From positions 3,472,001-3,536,000 of the forward strand of contig OY762508.1 of NCBI GenBank assembly GCA_963665975.1: a stretch of DNA of 64,000 nt, in the 5' to 3' direction. The notes beneath the pieces are model-generated. The model was given only the letters and a program-made list of their open reading frames with translations. It ran no database searches and was not told the DNA's origin. The stretch is from G963665975 sp963665975 (GTDB lineage Bacteria; Bacteroidota; Rhodothermia; Rhodothermales; Bin80). A program made the translations under genes and the position numbers. Below are positions 54,001-61,798 of this stretch, piece after piece (within the stretch, counting starts at the first letter, position 1; every line of letters begins with the position of its first letter).

Positions 54001-54436
54001 GCCAGTCGCGCAAATCCGGAGATGAAACTCCGGAGGCATCGTATTCGGAAATGTCGTCCCGAGACACCTTGTACAGATGATCATACTGTGCACAGTCTAC
54101 CGGAGGAGCACCGTTATCATCCAGAGGACCGCCCCAGAACTGATAATTGCCATATCGAGTAGCGGCCGCCCGGAGCTGGCCGCCGACCAGGCCGCCGATC
54201 CAGATACCCGAAGTGAAGATGGCATTTGCGCCACCCCCCTTGGGCACTTCGTATACGAAGGGGTCGCCTCGCCAAAAGAGGTTGCCGTTATTCAGAAGCC
54301 GCGCCCGGACATTGTTGATGTCCAGGTAAGCCTCACCAAGCGCGGGTTCACAGTTGCCAACCTGAGCGCGCGCCTCGGTAGTCACTCCCAACAGGAGCGC
54401 CAAGACCAGGAACAAAGCGGGTGTGTGACTTCGCAT
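51020..54436 (-). CDS. Giant secreted T9SS cargo protein (about 1140 aa), paralogue A
   Basis: A 1138-aa exported protein with signal peptide MRSHTPALFLVLALLLGVTT and cleavage near EARAQ. It has the same layout as the 46189 paralogue: an N-terminal region with an acidic Ca-binding-like run (DDDGDGTVDEDGEQ), a fibronectin type III-like domain (from PPNAPNVTATPLDGRVILEW), a C-terminal region with repeated WTYWMRPEDVSPGEAGHDAF-type sequence shared between paralogues, and the sorting domain ending KRIQLNVY. ATG 54436 is preceded by AGGAGGATAACC, a clear ribosome binding site. It is followed by the intact PorV-like gene. Ligand or activity unknown. Confidence 0.87.
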   Translation of the reverse strand: MRSHTPALFLVLALLLGVTTEARAQVGNCEPALGEAYLDINNVRARLLNNGNLFWRGDPFVYEVPKGGGANAIFTSGIWIGGLVGGQLRAAATRYGNYQFWGGPLDDNGAPPVDCAQYDHLYKVSRDDISEYDASGVSSPDLRDWPTGLGAPTLAPPDNGVDDDGDGTVDEDGEQIFVLDQPVSQRLTRKIDLAGGERPAILGDQSIWWIMNDRGNEHLARGADTPPIGLEVHALAFAFNSGGDIGNTTFYKYDLYYKGDVPLTDTYIGLFSDPDLGNYQDDWVGSDTLRGMGFVWNSDNEDEGSDGYGIPPAAGYDFFQGPIVPSPGDTAYVSGTPVPDFTNLKMAHFVFYNNGDGVTEDPANGQDYYNYLSGRWKDGKRITLGGNGRDFSDIPTDFMYPGDPGSGPASCQYWSECNSDDAGTAIEAADRRFVMSSGPFTINPNDYQQVVFGIVWAQGENNYDSVQKLKIADELAQAAFDVNFDIPGPPNAPNVTATPLDGRVILEWTNPANANNYLEGYRVEDPFASVDNNEYVFEGYTVYQYDNALDQVGSVIATYDMPNGITRVIDGIPGEPTMETARGNDSGVQPYHTVGGLTNYTTYYFGVQAYAYNDASAPKIYRGPVARIEVTPTRSTKVLSDAALEAAASAEADLEATKVGIGDGVVYASVVNPGILQDGTYTVEFYEAEFGKRPDGAMQEKGDIIDPLPAVELQKAAATAATVGITYDIKRDGTVVFDGSEGSSPAPQRQNIVLVEGLQFSVLGPTPGFKDFQTSANAAGPLDPPDYGAFGWAGFPDPRGLGAPERGRQQSTNNSRWGFHAGGSSGGFGPRSDGGSFLGRSTRAGLDVIGITDYEMRFTQRCVDGVDGVLAPGDCLAWLRFQGGGLVEVPYELWQTGVSTPDDPSDDVRMVPVLLDVNVEGVYDIGGDHAGSSSDDDPFTDWTYWMRPEDVSPGEAGHDAFFRGEGSASEVLARTVLVVHNGGSAPPYNPSLPETGTVFRLVTNKPNQPGDVFTMSTVGLGAQEPDQATKVARLDDIGIVPNPYRGASEYEVSQLSDQVRFTNMPDAATIRVFTLNGTLIKTIEKQSPGVATISWNLTTDHNLPIASGMYLIHFDVPNVGTKVLKFAVVKKRIQLNVY

Positions 54437-54774
54437 GGTTATCCTCCTATGCAGTTGTGGATGATTTTCATTCTTGATCCGACGATCCAGAGGCTAGCAG
54501 GAGTCAGGCTTCTGTCACCCGCCGGGTGTGGCGAGGAAGCCGTCATTGTCAGGAAGACCGGAAAAGCGCCACACGTTCTGCGTATTGCGCGTATCCAGTT
54601 TGTGCTGTTGTTACAGGAACGCCTTGATGTTGGCGCCGCCTAACGCAAACCTGCAATCCACGCACCGGTCAAGCCGACTGGACCACCCCATCTGGTCTCT
54701 GCCCAGAGAGTGGTAGCCCGTGACGCATTGACTGGGATCAGGGAGCTGTTCCGCTGTAACTGTGTATTAAGACT

Positions 54775-54885
54775 AACGGAAACCAGCTAACAATAGCCAT
54801 GAGTGTACTGGGAACTGCCCCCCACTCTACATCCTCCAGGTCATGTTAAATATGTGATCGGACCATCGAATCCAATCAGCCTAAT
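54775..54885 (+). repeat. Intergenic direct repeat, unit 1
   Basis: Shares AACGGAAACCAGC(T/C)AACAAT, AGTGTACT, the CTCTRCATC block and TGTGATCGGACCATCG with unit 2 at 54945-55055, in the same order, with a period of about 170 bp. Confidence 0.7.
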
Positions 54886-54944
54886 TACGGAAAGGGATAC
54901 GTAGGGGCTTGATTTTATTTATCAAATGAGTTGGTCGCGGCCAA

Positions 54945-55055
54945 AACGGAAACCAGCCAACAATTGCCATAAGTGTACTTGGAATTGCCCTGTACTCTGC
55001 ATCTCCTGGTCATGTCAATGTGTGATCGGACCATCGTAACCAATTAGCCTTGATT
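54945..55055 (+). repeat. Intergenic direct repeat, unit 2
   Basis: Second unit of the repeat at 54775-54885, with scattered substitutions. Neither unit contains an open frame that is kept in both, so a coding origin is unlikely. Confidence 0.7.
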
Positions 55056-55399
55056 CCTGGATTGGACCATGTTTCAGGCTTACGAGCAAACCCCACTCGT
55101 GAGGACACCGTCCGTCATTTTTCGGATGGATCAGAGTTTCGTCGTTCTAAAGGACTTTGGGATGCCCAGTCATGATTACAGCACAGCGTCCGGTGATGTG
55201 TGAGGGTTTACCATTCTTCCGAGGGTCCGAGACTTTGTTGTCAGTAGCTGAAAATCTTCGTCCAGGTATCCTAGGGACAATTGGGCTATCCGCAGTTACT
55301 GCTACGACTATCCGCGCCTGCAATATCTCTTCGCGTGCGCGTGGATCGTGGTCGTGCTATCTTGTGGGCTAGTTCCAATCAAGTCCTACACAAAACGTC

Positions 55400-56740
55400 A
55401 TGAGAGCATCGATCGATCGTCGCACCTTCCTGAAACAAGGCGCAGCTGCAGGGATTGGCCTGGGAGTACTTGGGCATTTACGCGCAGTGCGCGGCGCGGC
55501 AGCGCCGAGTAACAAACTCGTTGTCGGCGTCATGGGCGTAAACAGCCGCGGCGGTGGTCTGGCCACGTCGTTTGCCAAGACCCAGGGCTGCGAAGTGGCC
55601 TACATCTGCGATGTGGACGAGCGCGCAATCGCCAAAACCATAAGATCGGTTGCCCAGGTTGCCGGCGATTCGGCTCCAGCGGCAAAAGGCGAAACAGATG
55701 TCCGGCGGCTTCTGGATAACAAGGATCTCGACATCCTGGTTATTGCGGCGCCGGATCATTGGCATGCTCCCGCGGCTATCATGGCGCTGCAGGCCGGCAA
55801 GCACGTTTACGTGGAAAAGCCATGCGGCCATAATCCGCGCGAGGGAGAACTGCTCGTCGAAGCGCAGAAGCGTTACGACCGGGTAGTCCAGATGGGCAAC
55901 CAGCAACGGGTCTCGCCGGAATCCCAGCAGATCGTGCAGTCCATTCACGAAGGCCTGATCGGGCGGGCATACTACGGGAGAGCCTGGTACGCCAATACGC
56001 GCGGAGGAATAGGCCACGGCAAACCGGCTCCCGTGCCGGACTGGCTGAACTATGATCTGTGGCAAGGGCCAGCGCCCCGAACGCCGTATAGGGACAACAT
56101 TATCCATTACAATTGGCATTGGTTCTGGCACTGGGGGACAGGCGAAATCTGTAATAACGGCACACACGAAATTGACATCTGCCGGTGGGCGTTGGGGGTA
56201 GACTATCCGATCCGTGTGACCTCCGCCGGTGGGCGGTTTCATTTCAAGGATGACTGGGAATTCTATGACACGCAGATTGCCTCTTTCGATTTCAAGGAGG
56301 ACAAGACCATTACGTGGGACGGGCGGAGTTGTAATGGGAAGCCAGTCGAAGGGCGAGGTAGGGGAGCTTCCATTCATGGCGAATACGGCACCGTCTTTAT
56401 GGACAGGCAGGGCTATATCGTCTACGACCAGGACAACAAGGAAATCTGGAAACGGGTGCGCAGCACGGCAGAGGCTACGCTCGATACGCGAGGCGGCGGC
56501 GGACTGACCGATATGCATATCGCCAACCTTGCAGACGTGATTCGGGGAGACAGCTCGAATCAGGCTGCTCCCATTGATGAGGGCCACAAGAGCACGCTGC
56601 TATGCCATCTGGGTAATATCGCCCAACGCACCGGGCGCACCCTGCAGTGCGATCCGACCAACGGCCACATTCTTGATGACGAAGAGGCCATGCAATTGTG
56701 GGGTCGATCTTATGAGCCCGGCTGGGAGGTGACCGTCTGA
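55400..56740 (+). CDS. Tat-exported Gfo/Idh/MocA-family oxidoreductase 1
   Basis: A 446-aa NAD(P)-dependent sugar oxidoreductase. The N-terminus has a twin-arginine signal (DRRTFLKQGAAAGIGLGVLG), so it is exported folded with cofactor. The Rossmann part includes VVGVMGVNSRGGG, ICDVDERAI and the family VYVEKPCGHNP with the catalytic Lys of EKP. The C-terminal part has WHWFWHWGTGEICNNGTHEI, another family block with the active-site His. Such paired exported Gfo/Idh proteins are frequent in polysaccharide-degrading Bacteroidota and Planctomycetes. Substrate unknown. Confidence 0.9.
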   Translation: MRASIDRRTFLKQGAAAGIGLGVLGHLRAVRGAAAPSNKLVVGVMGVNSRGGGLATSFAKTQGCEVAYICDVDERAIAKTIRSVAQVAGDSAPAAKGETDVRRLLDNKDLDILVIAAPDHWHAPAAIMALQAGKHVYVEKPCGHNPREGELLVEAQKRYDRVVQMGNQQRVSPESQQIVQSIHEGLIGRAYYGRAWYANTRGGIGHGKPAPVPDWLNYDLWQGPAPRTPYRDNIIHYNWHWFWHWGTGEICNNGTHEIDICRWALGVDYPIRVTSAGGRFHFKDDWEFYDTQIASFDFKEDKTITWDGRSCNGKPVEGRGRGASIHGEYGTVFMDRQGYIVYDQDNKEIWKRVRSTAEATLDTRGGGGLTDMHIANLADVIRGDSSNQAAPIDEGHKSTLLCHLGNIAQRTGRTLQCDPTNGHILDDEEAMQLWGRSYEPGWEVTV

Positions 56741-56782
56741 CACGGAACTCCGGTTGGCGTGCGGGGCATAAGGCAGGAATCA

Positions 56783-58120
56783 ATGGATGCTATTTCTCGC
56801 AGAGACTTTATTCGCACCGGTAGCGGCGCGGTTACGGCATCGCTGCTGGCAAGGCCGCTCAGGGCGCGGCCAGCAGCACGCATGCGGGTAGCCCTGGTAG
56901 GAACCGGGATTCGCGGTATCAACATGTGGGGCCGCGATCTGGTGCGGCAGTACCCCGAAGATGTCGAATTTGTTGGCCTGTGCGATATAAATCCGGGCCG
57001 TCTGGCATATGCCAGTACCTACATTGACGCGGACTGCCCCACGTTTACGGATTTTGAGGAGATGATCCGCGTCGCGAGACCGGAAACCGTGATCGTAACG
57101 ACCGTGGACTCGACGCATCATGCATTCATGATCAAGGCAATGGAGATGGGCTGCGATGTCATCACCGAAAAGCCGATGACCACGGATGCTACCCGGTGTC
57201 AGGCTATCCTCGATGCCCAGGCACGCACACGCAAGAATGTCATCGTCACCTTCAACTACCGCTACTCGCCACACCGCCAGAGGATAAAGGAATTGCTCAT
57301 GGCGGGGCGCATCGGTGAGGTGACTTCCGTAGATTTCCACTGGTATCTTGATGTGTATCATGGCGCCTCCTACTTTCGGCGTTGGCACGGCAAGGAGCGC
57401 TATGGCGGGACACTGTTCGTCCACAAAGCGACGCACCATTTTGATTTGCTGAACTGGTGGCTGGAGTCGGAGCCAGAACAGGTATTCGCCCAGGGCGCAT
57501 TAGAGTATTACGGGCACAACAACTCCTTTCGGCATACGAATTGCCGGGGATGCCCGCATATGAATCGTTGCGCGCACTATTGGGACATTACCGCCCACGA
57601 ACGACTCGTGAAACTGTACGTTGACCATGAGCACCATGACGGATATCTGCGCGATGGCTGCGTGTGGAATGACGAAATTGATATCTATGACAAGATGGCG
57701 GCGCAAATTCAATATGCAAATGGAGTGCACGTGAGCTATTCTTGTACCACGTATTCACCCTACGAAGGCTATCGCATCGCGTTCAATGGCACCAAGGGGC
57801 GTCTGGAAGCCTGGGTGAAAGAGCGACAGCCGTGGGACACCGAGGATTATGACGAACTTCGTGTCACCGATAACTTTGGACAAACAGAGTTCATTCGAAT
57901 TCCGCACGGAGGCGGAGGGCATGGTGGTGGCGATACACGCCTTAAGGATCGCATCTTTAAGGATCCGATGATGGCAGATCCGCTGCGCCAGGCCGCCGGC
58001 TCCCGTGATGGCGCCATGTCCATCCTTATCGGCATCGCTGCGCGAGAAAGTGTACGCACCGGAGAGCCCATTAATATCGCCTCGCTGACTTCGCTGAAAC
58101 CTCGGGCCGTACGCCCATAA
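56783..58120 (+). CDS. Tat-exported Gfo/Idh/MocA-family oxidoreductase 2 with Cys-rich insertion
   Basis: A 445-aa paralogue of the preceding enzyme. A Tat signal (SRRDFIRTGSGAVTASLLA) starts after ATG 56783, which has AGGAA just upstream (the frame is open from 56759). ALVGTGIRGINMWG is the Rossmann loop and VITEKPMTTD holds the EKP motif. GGTLFVHKATHHFDLLNWW supplies the catalytic region. A C-x2-C-x5-C cluster (NCRGCPHMNRC, about 252-262) may bind metal. It starts 42 bases after the first oxidoreductase, so they are co-transcribed. Confidence 0.9.
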   Translation: MDAISRRDFIRTGSGAVTASLLARPLRARPAARMRVALVGTGIRGINMWGRDLVRQYPEDVEFVGLCDINPGRLAYASTYIDADCPTFTDFEEMIRVARPETVIVTTVDSTHHAFMIKAMEMGCDVITEKPMTTDATRCQAILDAQARTRKNVIVTFNYRYSPHRQRIKELLMAGRIGEVTSVDFHWYLDVYHGASYFRRWHGKERYGGTLFVHKATHHFDLLNWWLESEPEQVFAQGALEYYGHNNSFRHTNCRGCPHMNRCAHYWDITAHERLVKLYVDHEHHDGYLRDGCVWNDEIDIYDKMAAQIQYANGVHVSYSCTTYSPYEGYRIAFNGTKGRLEAWVKERQPWDTEDYDELRVTDNFGQTEFIRIPHGGGGHGGGDTRLKDRIFKDPMMADPLRQAAGSRDGAMSILIGIAARESVRTGEPINIASLTSLKPRAVRP

Positions 58121-58148
58121 TAGACTCCCTCAACACAACAACGGAACC

Positions 58149-58592
58149 ATGCCTAGATTACAGACCGCGCTAATTGCTCTCTTGATTCTCTTCGTCTCCG
58201 CCTGCGCCGGATCACGCGAGACCGCCATGGAGCCGGCAACAGAACCGGAAATGGAGCCAGCCGAAGTAGCTCATCCACTGGTAGGAGACTGGAATTATGA
58301 CGTTGATACGCCTCAAGGCATCTACAGCGGTTTGCTGTCTTTTTCCATGACCGATGGCGTGCTTGGCGGGACCATCGTGGGAGATGACCAGCCGGAAGAG
58401 GTTGCCCCGCTCACGGACCTCGCTTTCGATGCAGAGGCATCCACCGTGACATTTGACTTTGACGGTGGAGAATTCGGCATAATGTCGATCAGCCTCACGC
58501 TGGGTGAACAGGGGCTGAATGGCCTGTTAAAGGTAGCCCAGTATGGGGTGGAAGCCCCGATGAGCGCGAAGCGTAAGGCCGACACGGAATGA
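58149..58592 (+). CDS. Small putative lipoprotein
   Basis: A 147-aa protein with a lipoprotein signal (LLILFVSAC, lipidated Cys19), a Pro/Glu-rich linker (TEPEMEPAE) and a C-terminal beta-rich domain (PLVGDWNYDVDTPQGIYSGL ... FDFDGGEFGIMSISLTLGEQ). The domain looks lipocalin- or calycin-like in rhythm, but I do not recognise a family. It follows the oxidoreductase pair by 28 bases and likely belongs to the same operon. Confidence 0.65.
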   Translation: MPRLQTALIALLILFVSACAGSRETAMEPATEPEMEPAEVAHPLVGDWNYDVDTPQGIYSGLLSFSMTDGVLGGTIVGDDQPEEVAPLTDLAFDAEASTVTFDFDGGEFGIMSISLTLGEQGLNGLLKVAQYGVEAPMSAKRKADTE

Positions 58593-58605
58593 GCCTGCGA
58601 CACCG

Positions 58606-58878
58606 ATGTATCAACTCATCGGCAAGCGCGCACTCGCGCACCTGTATACGCATGAGGGAGCTCTGATTGGGACCCTGATGGGGCGCATTGCGGATGTGTC
58701 TCACGGCGTAGAAGTTGCGCCCGGGATGCGGAAGGATCTGGCCTACTTGGTCGACATAGAGACCGGTGACCCGGAAACGCCGTATCGCAATAGTGCTGGA
58801 GGCGAAAATGAGGGCTGGTTTGCCATCCAGGACCTGGAGGTCCTGGATGACGAGCAACCGCGTATATTCATGAACTAG
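58606..58878 (+). CDS. Small hypothetical protein (90 aa)
   Basis: A 90-aa soluble-looking protein, MYQLIGKRALAHLYTHEGAL ... GWFAIQDLEVLDDEQPRIFM, with no signal peptide. It lies 13 bases after the lipoprotein gene and 11 bases before the galactose mutarotase gene, so tight operon packing supports it being real. Family not recognised. Confidence 0.55.
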   Translation: MYQLIGKRALAHLYTHEGALIGTLMGRIADVSHGVEVAPGMRKDLAYLVDIETGDPETPYRNSAGGENEGWFAIQDLEVLDDEQPRIFMN

Positions 58879-58889
58879 AGGTATGTGCA

Positions 58890-60029
58890 ATGCCAGCCGA
58901 CTGGAAGCGTTGTTGCACTCTTGCTTGCATGCTGCTACTTGCATCATGCCAATCCGAAACCCCAATGAACCGTGTCACGCAGGAGCCGTTCGGTGTGACG
59001 CCTGACGGGGAAGGCGTCGATCTCTATACGCTCACCAACGGAAGCGGAGCCGAGGTCACCATCGTGACGTACGGAGCCATTATCGTATCGCTCCGTGTTC
59101 CGGACAGAGACGGAGTCCTGGATGACGTAGTGCTGGGCTATGATTCGCTCCAGGGCTTTATCGATGCAAGCCCGTACTTTGGCGCCATAGTAGGCCGCTA
59201 TGGGAATCGCATAGGCGATGCGACGTTTGAGTTGGACGGCGAGACTTATGTGCTTGCCAGGAACAACGGTCCCAATCACCTGCACGGTGGACTTGTAGGA
59301 TTCGACAAAGTAGTGTGGACGGGGGAGTCATTTGACGATGCTACGGGCGTTGGTATAATACTTACCTACGTCAGCCAGGACGGAGAGGAGGGATACCCGG
59401 GTACACTGGTCTCACGCATTACCTATACGTTGACCGAGGATAATGCGCTTATTGTAGACTTTCACGCCACGACAGACAAGGCTACGCCCGTCAATCTGAC
59501 GCAACATTCGTATTTCAATCTGGCGGGTGCTGGTAACGGTGACATTCTGGATCACGAACTCATGGTGATGGCAGATGCCTACACGCCGGTTGATTCGACG
59601 ATGATTCCGACCGGCGAGATTCGTGATGTTACCGGAGGACCATTTGATTTCCGGACGCCCGTAGCCATTGGAGCACGTATTGAAGACGATAATCGACAAC
59701 TGATCCTTGGTGGCGGATACGATCACAATTACGTTCTGAGCGGCGGAGACACAAGCCCATTTCTGGCTGCACGCGTCTACGAACCTACGACTGGCCGGGT
59801 AATGGAAATCCACACCTCGGAGCCAGGTGTGCAATTCTACACCGGAAATTTTCTTGACGGATCGATTACTGGCAAGGACGGGCGCGCTTATCAACGCCGC
59901 TACGGGTTCTGCCTCGAAACCCAGCACTTTCCGGATTCTCCAAACAAGCCGGAATTCCCATCGACCATTTTACGGCCGGGAGAAACCTATGAGTCGCGCA
60001 CTATTTTCTCTTTTGGAGTGATGCCGTAA
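58890..60029 (+). CDS. galM: Galactose mutarotase (aldose 1-epimerase), lipoprotein form
   Basis: A 379-aa enzyme interconverting alpha and beta anomers of aldoses. Lipobox LLLASC gives a lipidated Cys20, so it sits in the periplasm rather than the cytosol. GRYGNRIGDATFELDG, NNGPNHLHGG, VNLTQHSYFNLAG (catalytic His) and LETQHFPDSPNKPEFPSTIL (catalytic Glu) are the family blocks. It closes the operon with the exported oxidoreductases, consistent with periplasmic sugar processing. Confidence 0.92.
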   Translation: MPADWKRCCTLACMLLLASCQSETPMNRVTQEPFGVTPDGEGVDLYTLTNGSGAEVTIVTYGAIIVSLRVPDRDGVLDDVVLGYDSLQGFIDASPYFGAIVGRYGNRIGDATFELDGETYVLARNNGPNHLHGGLVGFDKVVWTGESFDDATGVGIILTYVSQDGEEGYPGTLVSRITYTLTEDNALIVDFHATTDKATPVNLTQHSYFNLAGAGNGDILDHELMVMADAYTPVDSTMIPTGEIRDVTGGPFDFRTPVAIGARIEDDNRQLILGGGYDHNYVLSGGDTSPFLAARVYEPTTGRVMEIHTSEPGVQFYTGNFLDGSITGKDGRAYQRRYGFCLETQHFPDSPNKPEFPSTILRPGETYESRTIFSFGVMP

Positions 60030-60032
60030 GTG

Positions 60033-61184
60033 TTAGGCCGAGGCTTCGACCAATGAGAGAGCTTGCGCAATATCTGCGCGGAGATCCTCGAAGGCTTCAA
60101 TGCCAACCGACATGCGGATCAAATCGTCCGCAATGCCTACGCGAAGCCGTTCTTCCCGGCCAAGCGACGCGTGCGAGCTCATCGCGGGCCGAGTCACCAA
60201 GCTCTCGACGCCTCCCAGACTGGGCGCATGAAGAGGGATCTGCAGGCGGTCTATAAAGGCTTCGGCGCCAGTAACACCGATGCCGAGTTCGAAGCTGATC
60301 ATGCCTCCACATCCGTCGAAGAGTCGCGTGGCACGCGCATTGCGAGGATGACTTTGCAGACCGGGGTAGTTGACTTTCGTGACCTGTGGCTGCACTTCGA
60401 GAAAGCTAGCCATTCTCCCGGCACTTTCGTTTTGGTGGCGCACACGCAGCGCCAGGGTCTGTAGTCCGCGGTCGAGCAGGAAGCAGGCGTGCGGATCCAA
60501 TGGGCCGCCAAGAAAACGAAGCGTGGCGTCAACGCGGCGCACGAGGTCGCCGCGGCCGATCACCGCCCCGGCTACGATATCGGAATGGCCATTCAAGTAC
60601 TTGGTCGCGCTGTGCAGCGAAAGGTCAAAGCCGCGCTCAGCAGCACGGTAATTGATGGGCGTTGCAAAGGTATTATCAATCATCGAAACCAACCCGTTGC
60701 CTACGGCAAAATCCACAATGCGCTCAAGGTCACAGACCTGCAACAGCGGATTCGTGATGGATTCTACATACACGGCACGCGATTGCGGCCGCAGCAGACC
60801 CTCCCAGCTGTCCGGGTCATCCGCGTCGAAGAAGGTTACCTCAATGCCAAGGTCGTGCAGCATGCGTGTAGCAAACCCGTGTGTGCCGCCGTACAGGCCG
60901 TCCTGGGCCAATAGATGGTCGCCTGGCGACAGGACCGAAAGGAGGGCCCCCGAAATCGCCGCCATGCCGCTCCCGGTAACCAGGGCCTCGTCGGCGTCCT
61001 CTAGTACGGCCAGCTTTCGGTTCAGGCTTTGCTGGTTTGGCGTGTTGTTGTATCGGATGTACCGGATCCCATGCTCACCGTGCTCGAACATGGCGGATTG
61101 GAAGACAGGCATCCGGACCGCACCGCCAATCCGCGGATGGATGTCCCCTGCATGCACGAGGTTGGTATCGATGGAGCATTTCAT
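60033..61184 (-). CDS. Trans-sulfuration family PLP enzyme (cystathionine gamma-lyase/synthase type)
   Basis: A 383-aa PLP-dependent enzyme of the Cys/Met metabolism family. YIRYNNTPNQQSLNRKLAVL and TGSGMAAISGALLSVLSPGD are typical, SATKYLNGHSD has the PLP-binding Lys, and SLGGVESLVTRPAMSSHASL is the late substrate block. ATG 61184 starts the conserved region (MKCSIDTNLVHAG); the frame is open to 61361. It converges on galM with a three-base gap. Lyase versus synthase, or other family reactions, cannot be separated here. Confidence 0.87.
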   Translation of the reverse strand: MKCSIDTNLVHAGDIHPRIGGAVRMPVFQSAMFEHGEHGIRYIRYNNTPNQQSLNRKLAVLEDADEALVTGSGMAAISGALLSVLSPGDHLLAQDGLYGGTHGFATRMLHDLGIEVTFFDADDPDSWEGLLRPQSRAVYVESITNPLLQVCDLERIVDFAVGNGLVSMIDNTFATPINYRAAERGFDLSLHSATKYLNGHSDIVAGAVIGRGDLVRRVDATLRFLGGPLDPHACFLLDRGLQTLALRVRHQNESAGRMASFLEVQPQVTKVNYPGLQSHPRNARATRLFDGCGGMISFELGIGVTGAEAFIDRLQIPLHAPSLGGVESLVTRPAMSSHASLGREERLRVGIADDLIRMSVGIEAFEDLRADIAQALSLVEASA

Positions 61185-61509
61185 GGCGTCAGGGATGGGC
61201 TGAGATACTGAGCGGCGCAAGATACGAAACAGATGGCCACCCTGAATGATCTTGTTTAGTGGACGCCAAATAGTGCCATTTTCTCCAACAAGATGTGGTA
61301 GGCGGCGCTGCACATTGGAGAATTGGTTGCTGGGGTAGTGAAGAAATGGCAATAGATGCAAGCAAGGCTCTCGAAAGTCATACGTTACAGGCCACTGGCA
61401 AGGGGCGTCGAGCCTCCGTCGGGTTGGCGCGACACCGGTAGGCGCTCCGTGTCGGAGAAGCCTGCACGATTACGGTGTCTGAAACGGCCACTGTCGCGTT
61501 TGGCCTCTG

Positions 61510-61635
61510 CTACGAGCCCGCGATGACAGCCTGCCACAGGTGCGGTGCCACATCTGCAAATCCAAGGCGCTGGCTGATGTTGCTGAATCCATAGCAGTCG
61601 GGCCAGGATGGGTCTAGTCCAACGAGTTGTGCCAT
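61510..61635 (-). other. 41-codon open frame, possible gene remnant
   Basis: The region 61185-61798 has no clear gene. On the minus strand a 41-codon frame reads MAQLVGLDPSWPDCYGFSNI SQRLGFADVAPHL then WQAVIAGS, with residue composition like real protein. An AAGGAGG lies about 20 bases upstream of its ATG, too far for normal use. It may be the start of a lost gene. Confidence 0.25.
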
Positions 61636-61798
61636 GCCGAAATCGCCGGAGAGACACCTCCTTAATGCTCCCTTCCATGAGAGACACTGGCAGACTACTG
61701 CAATTACTTGATTACGCCGTCTCCTTCTCCCATTTTACACAATGTCGTTCGCCACCGGACATCTGATCCGGTCACGGTCAATCCACTGATACTTCTTT

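Larger units (their letters stand above)
54437..55399. other. Intergenic region of about 960 bp with two direct repeats
   Basis: No supported gene. It separates the divergent giant T9SS gene and the Gfo/Idh/MocA operon, so both promoters should lie here. Two imperfect direct repeats of about 110 bp (54775-54885 and 54945-55055) occupy the middle. A 44-codon open frame at 55069-55203 has no supporting features. Confidence 0.6.

Noticed and set aside
52661..54025. 454-codon plus-strand open frame opposite the giant T9SS gene
   Set aside because: Fully antisense to a gene with signal peptide, domains and paralogue. The translation is Arg/His/Val-rich with no recognisable motif. A similar antisense frame lies opposite the other giant gene, as expected from shared sequence.
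55069..55203. 44-codon open frame (MFQAYEQTPLVRTPSVIFRM ...)
   Set aside because: No ribosome binding site, no recognisable motif, and it lies in a gap that has repeats and promoters.
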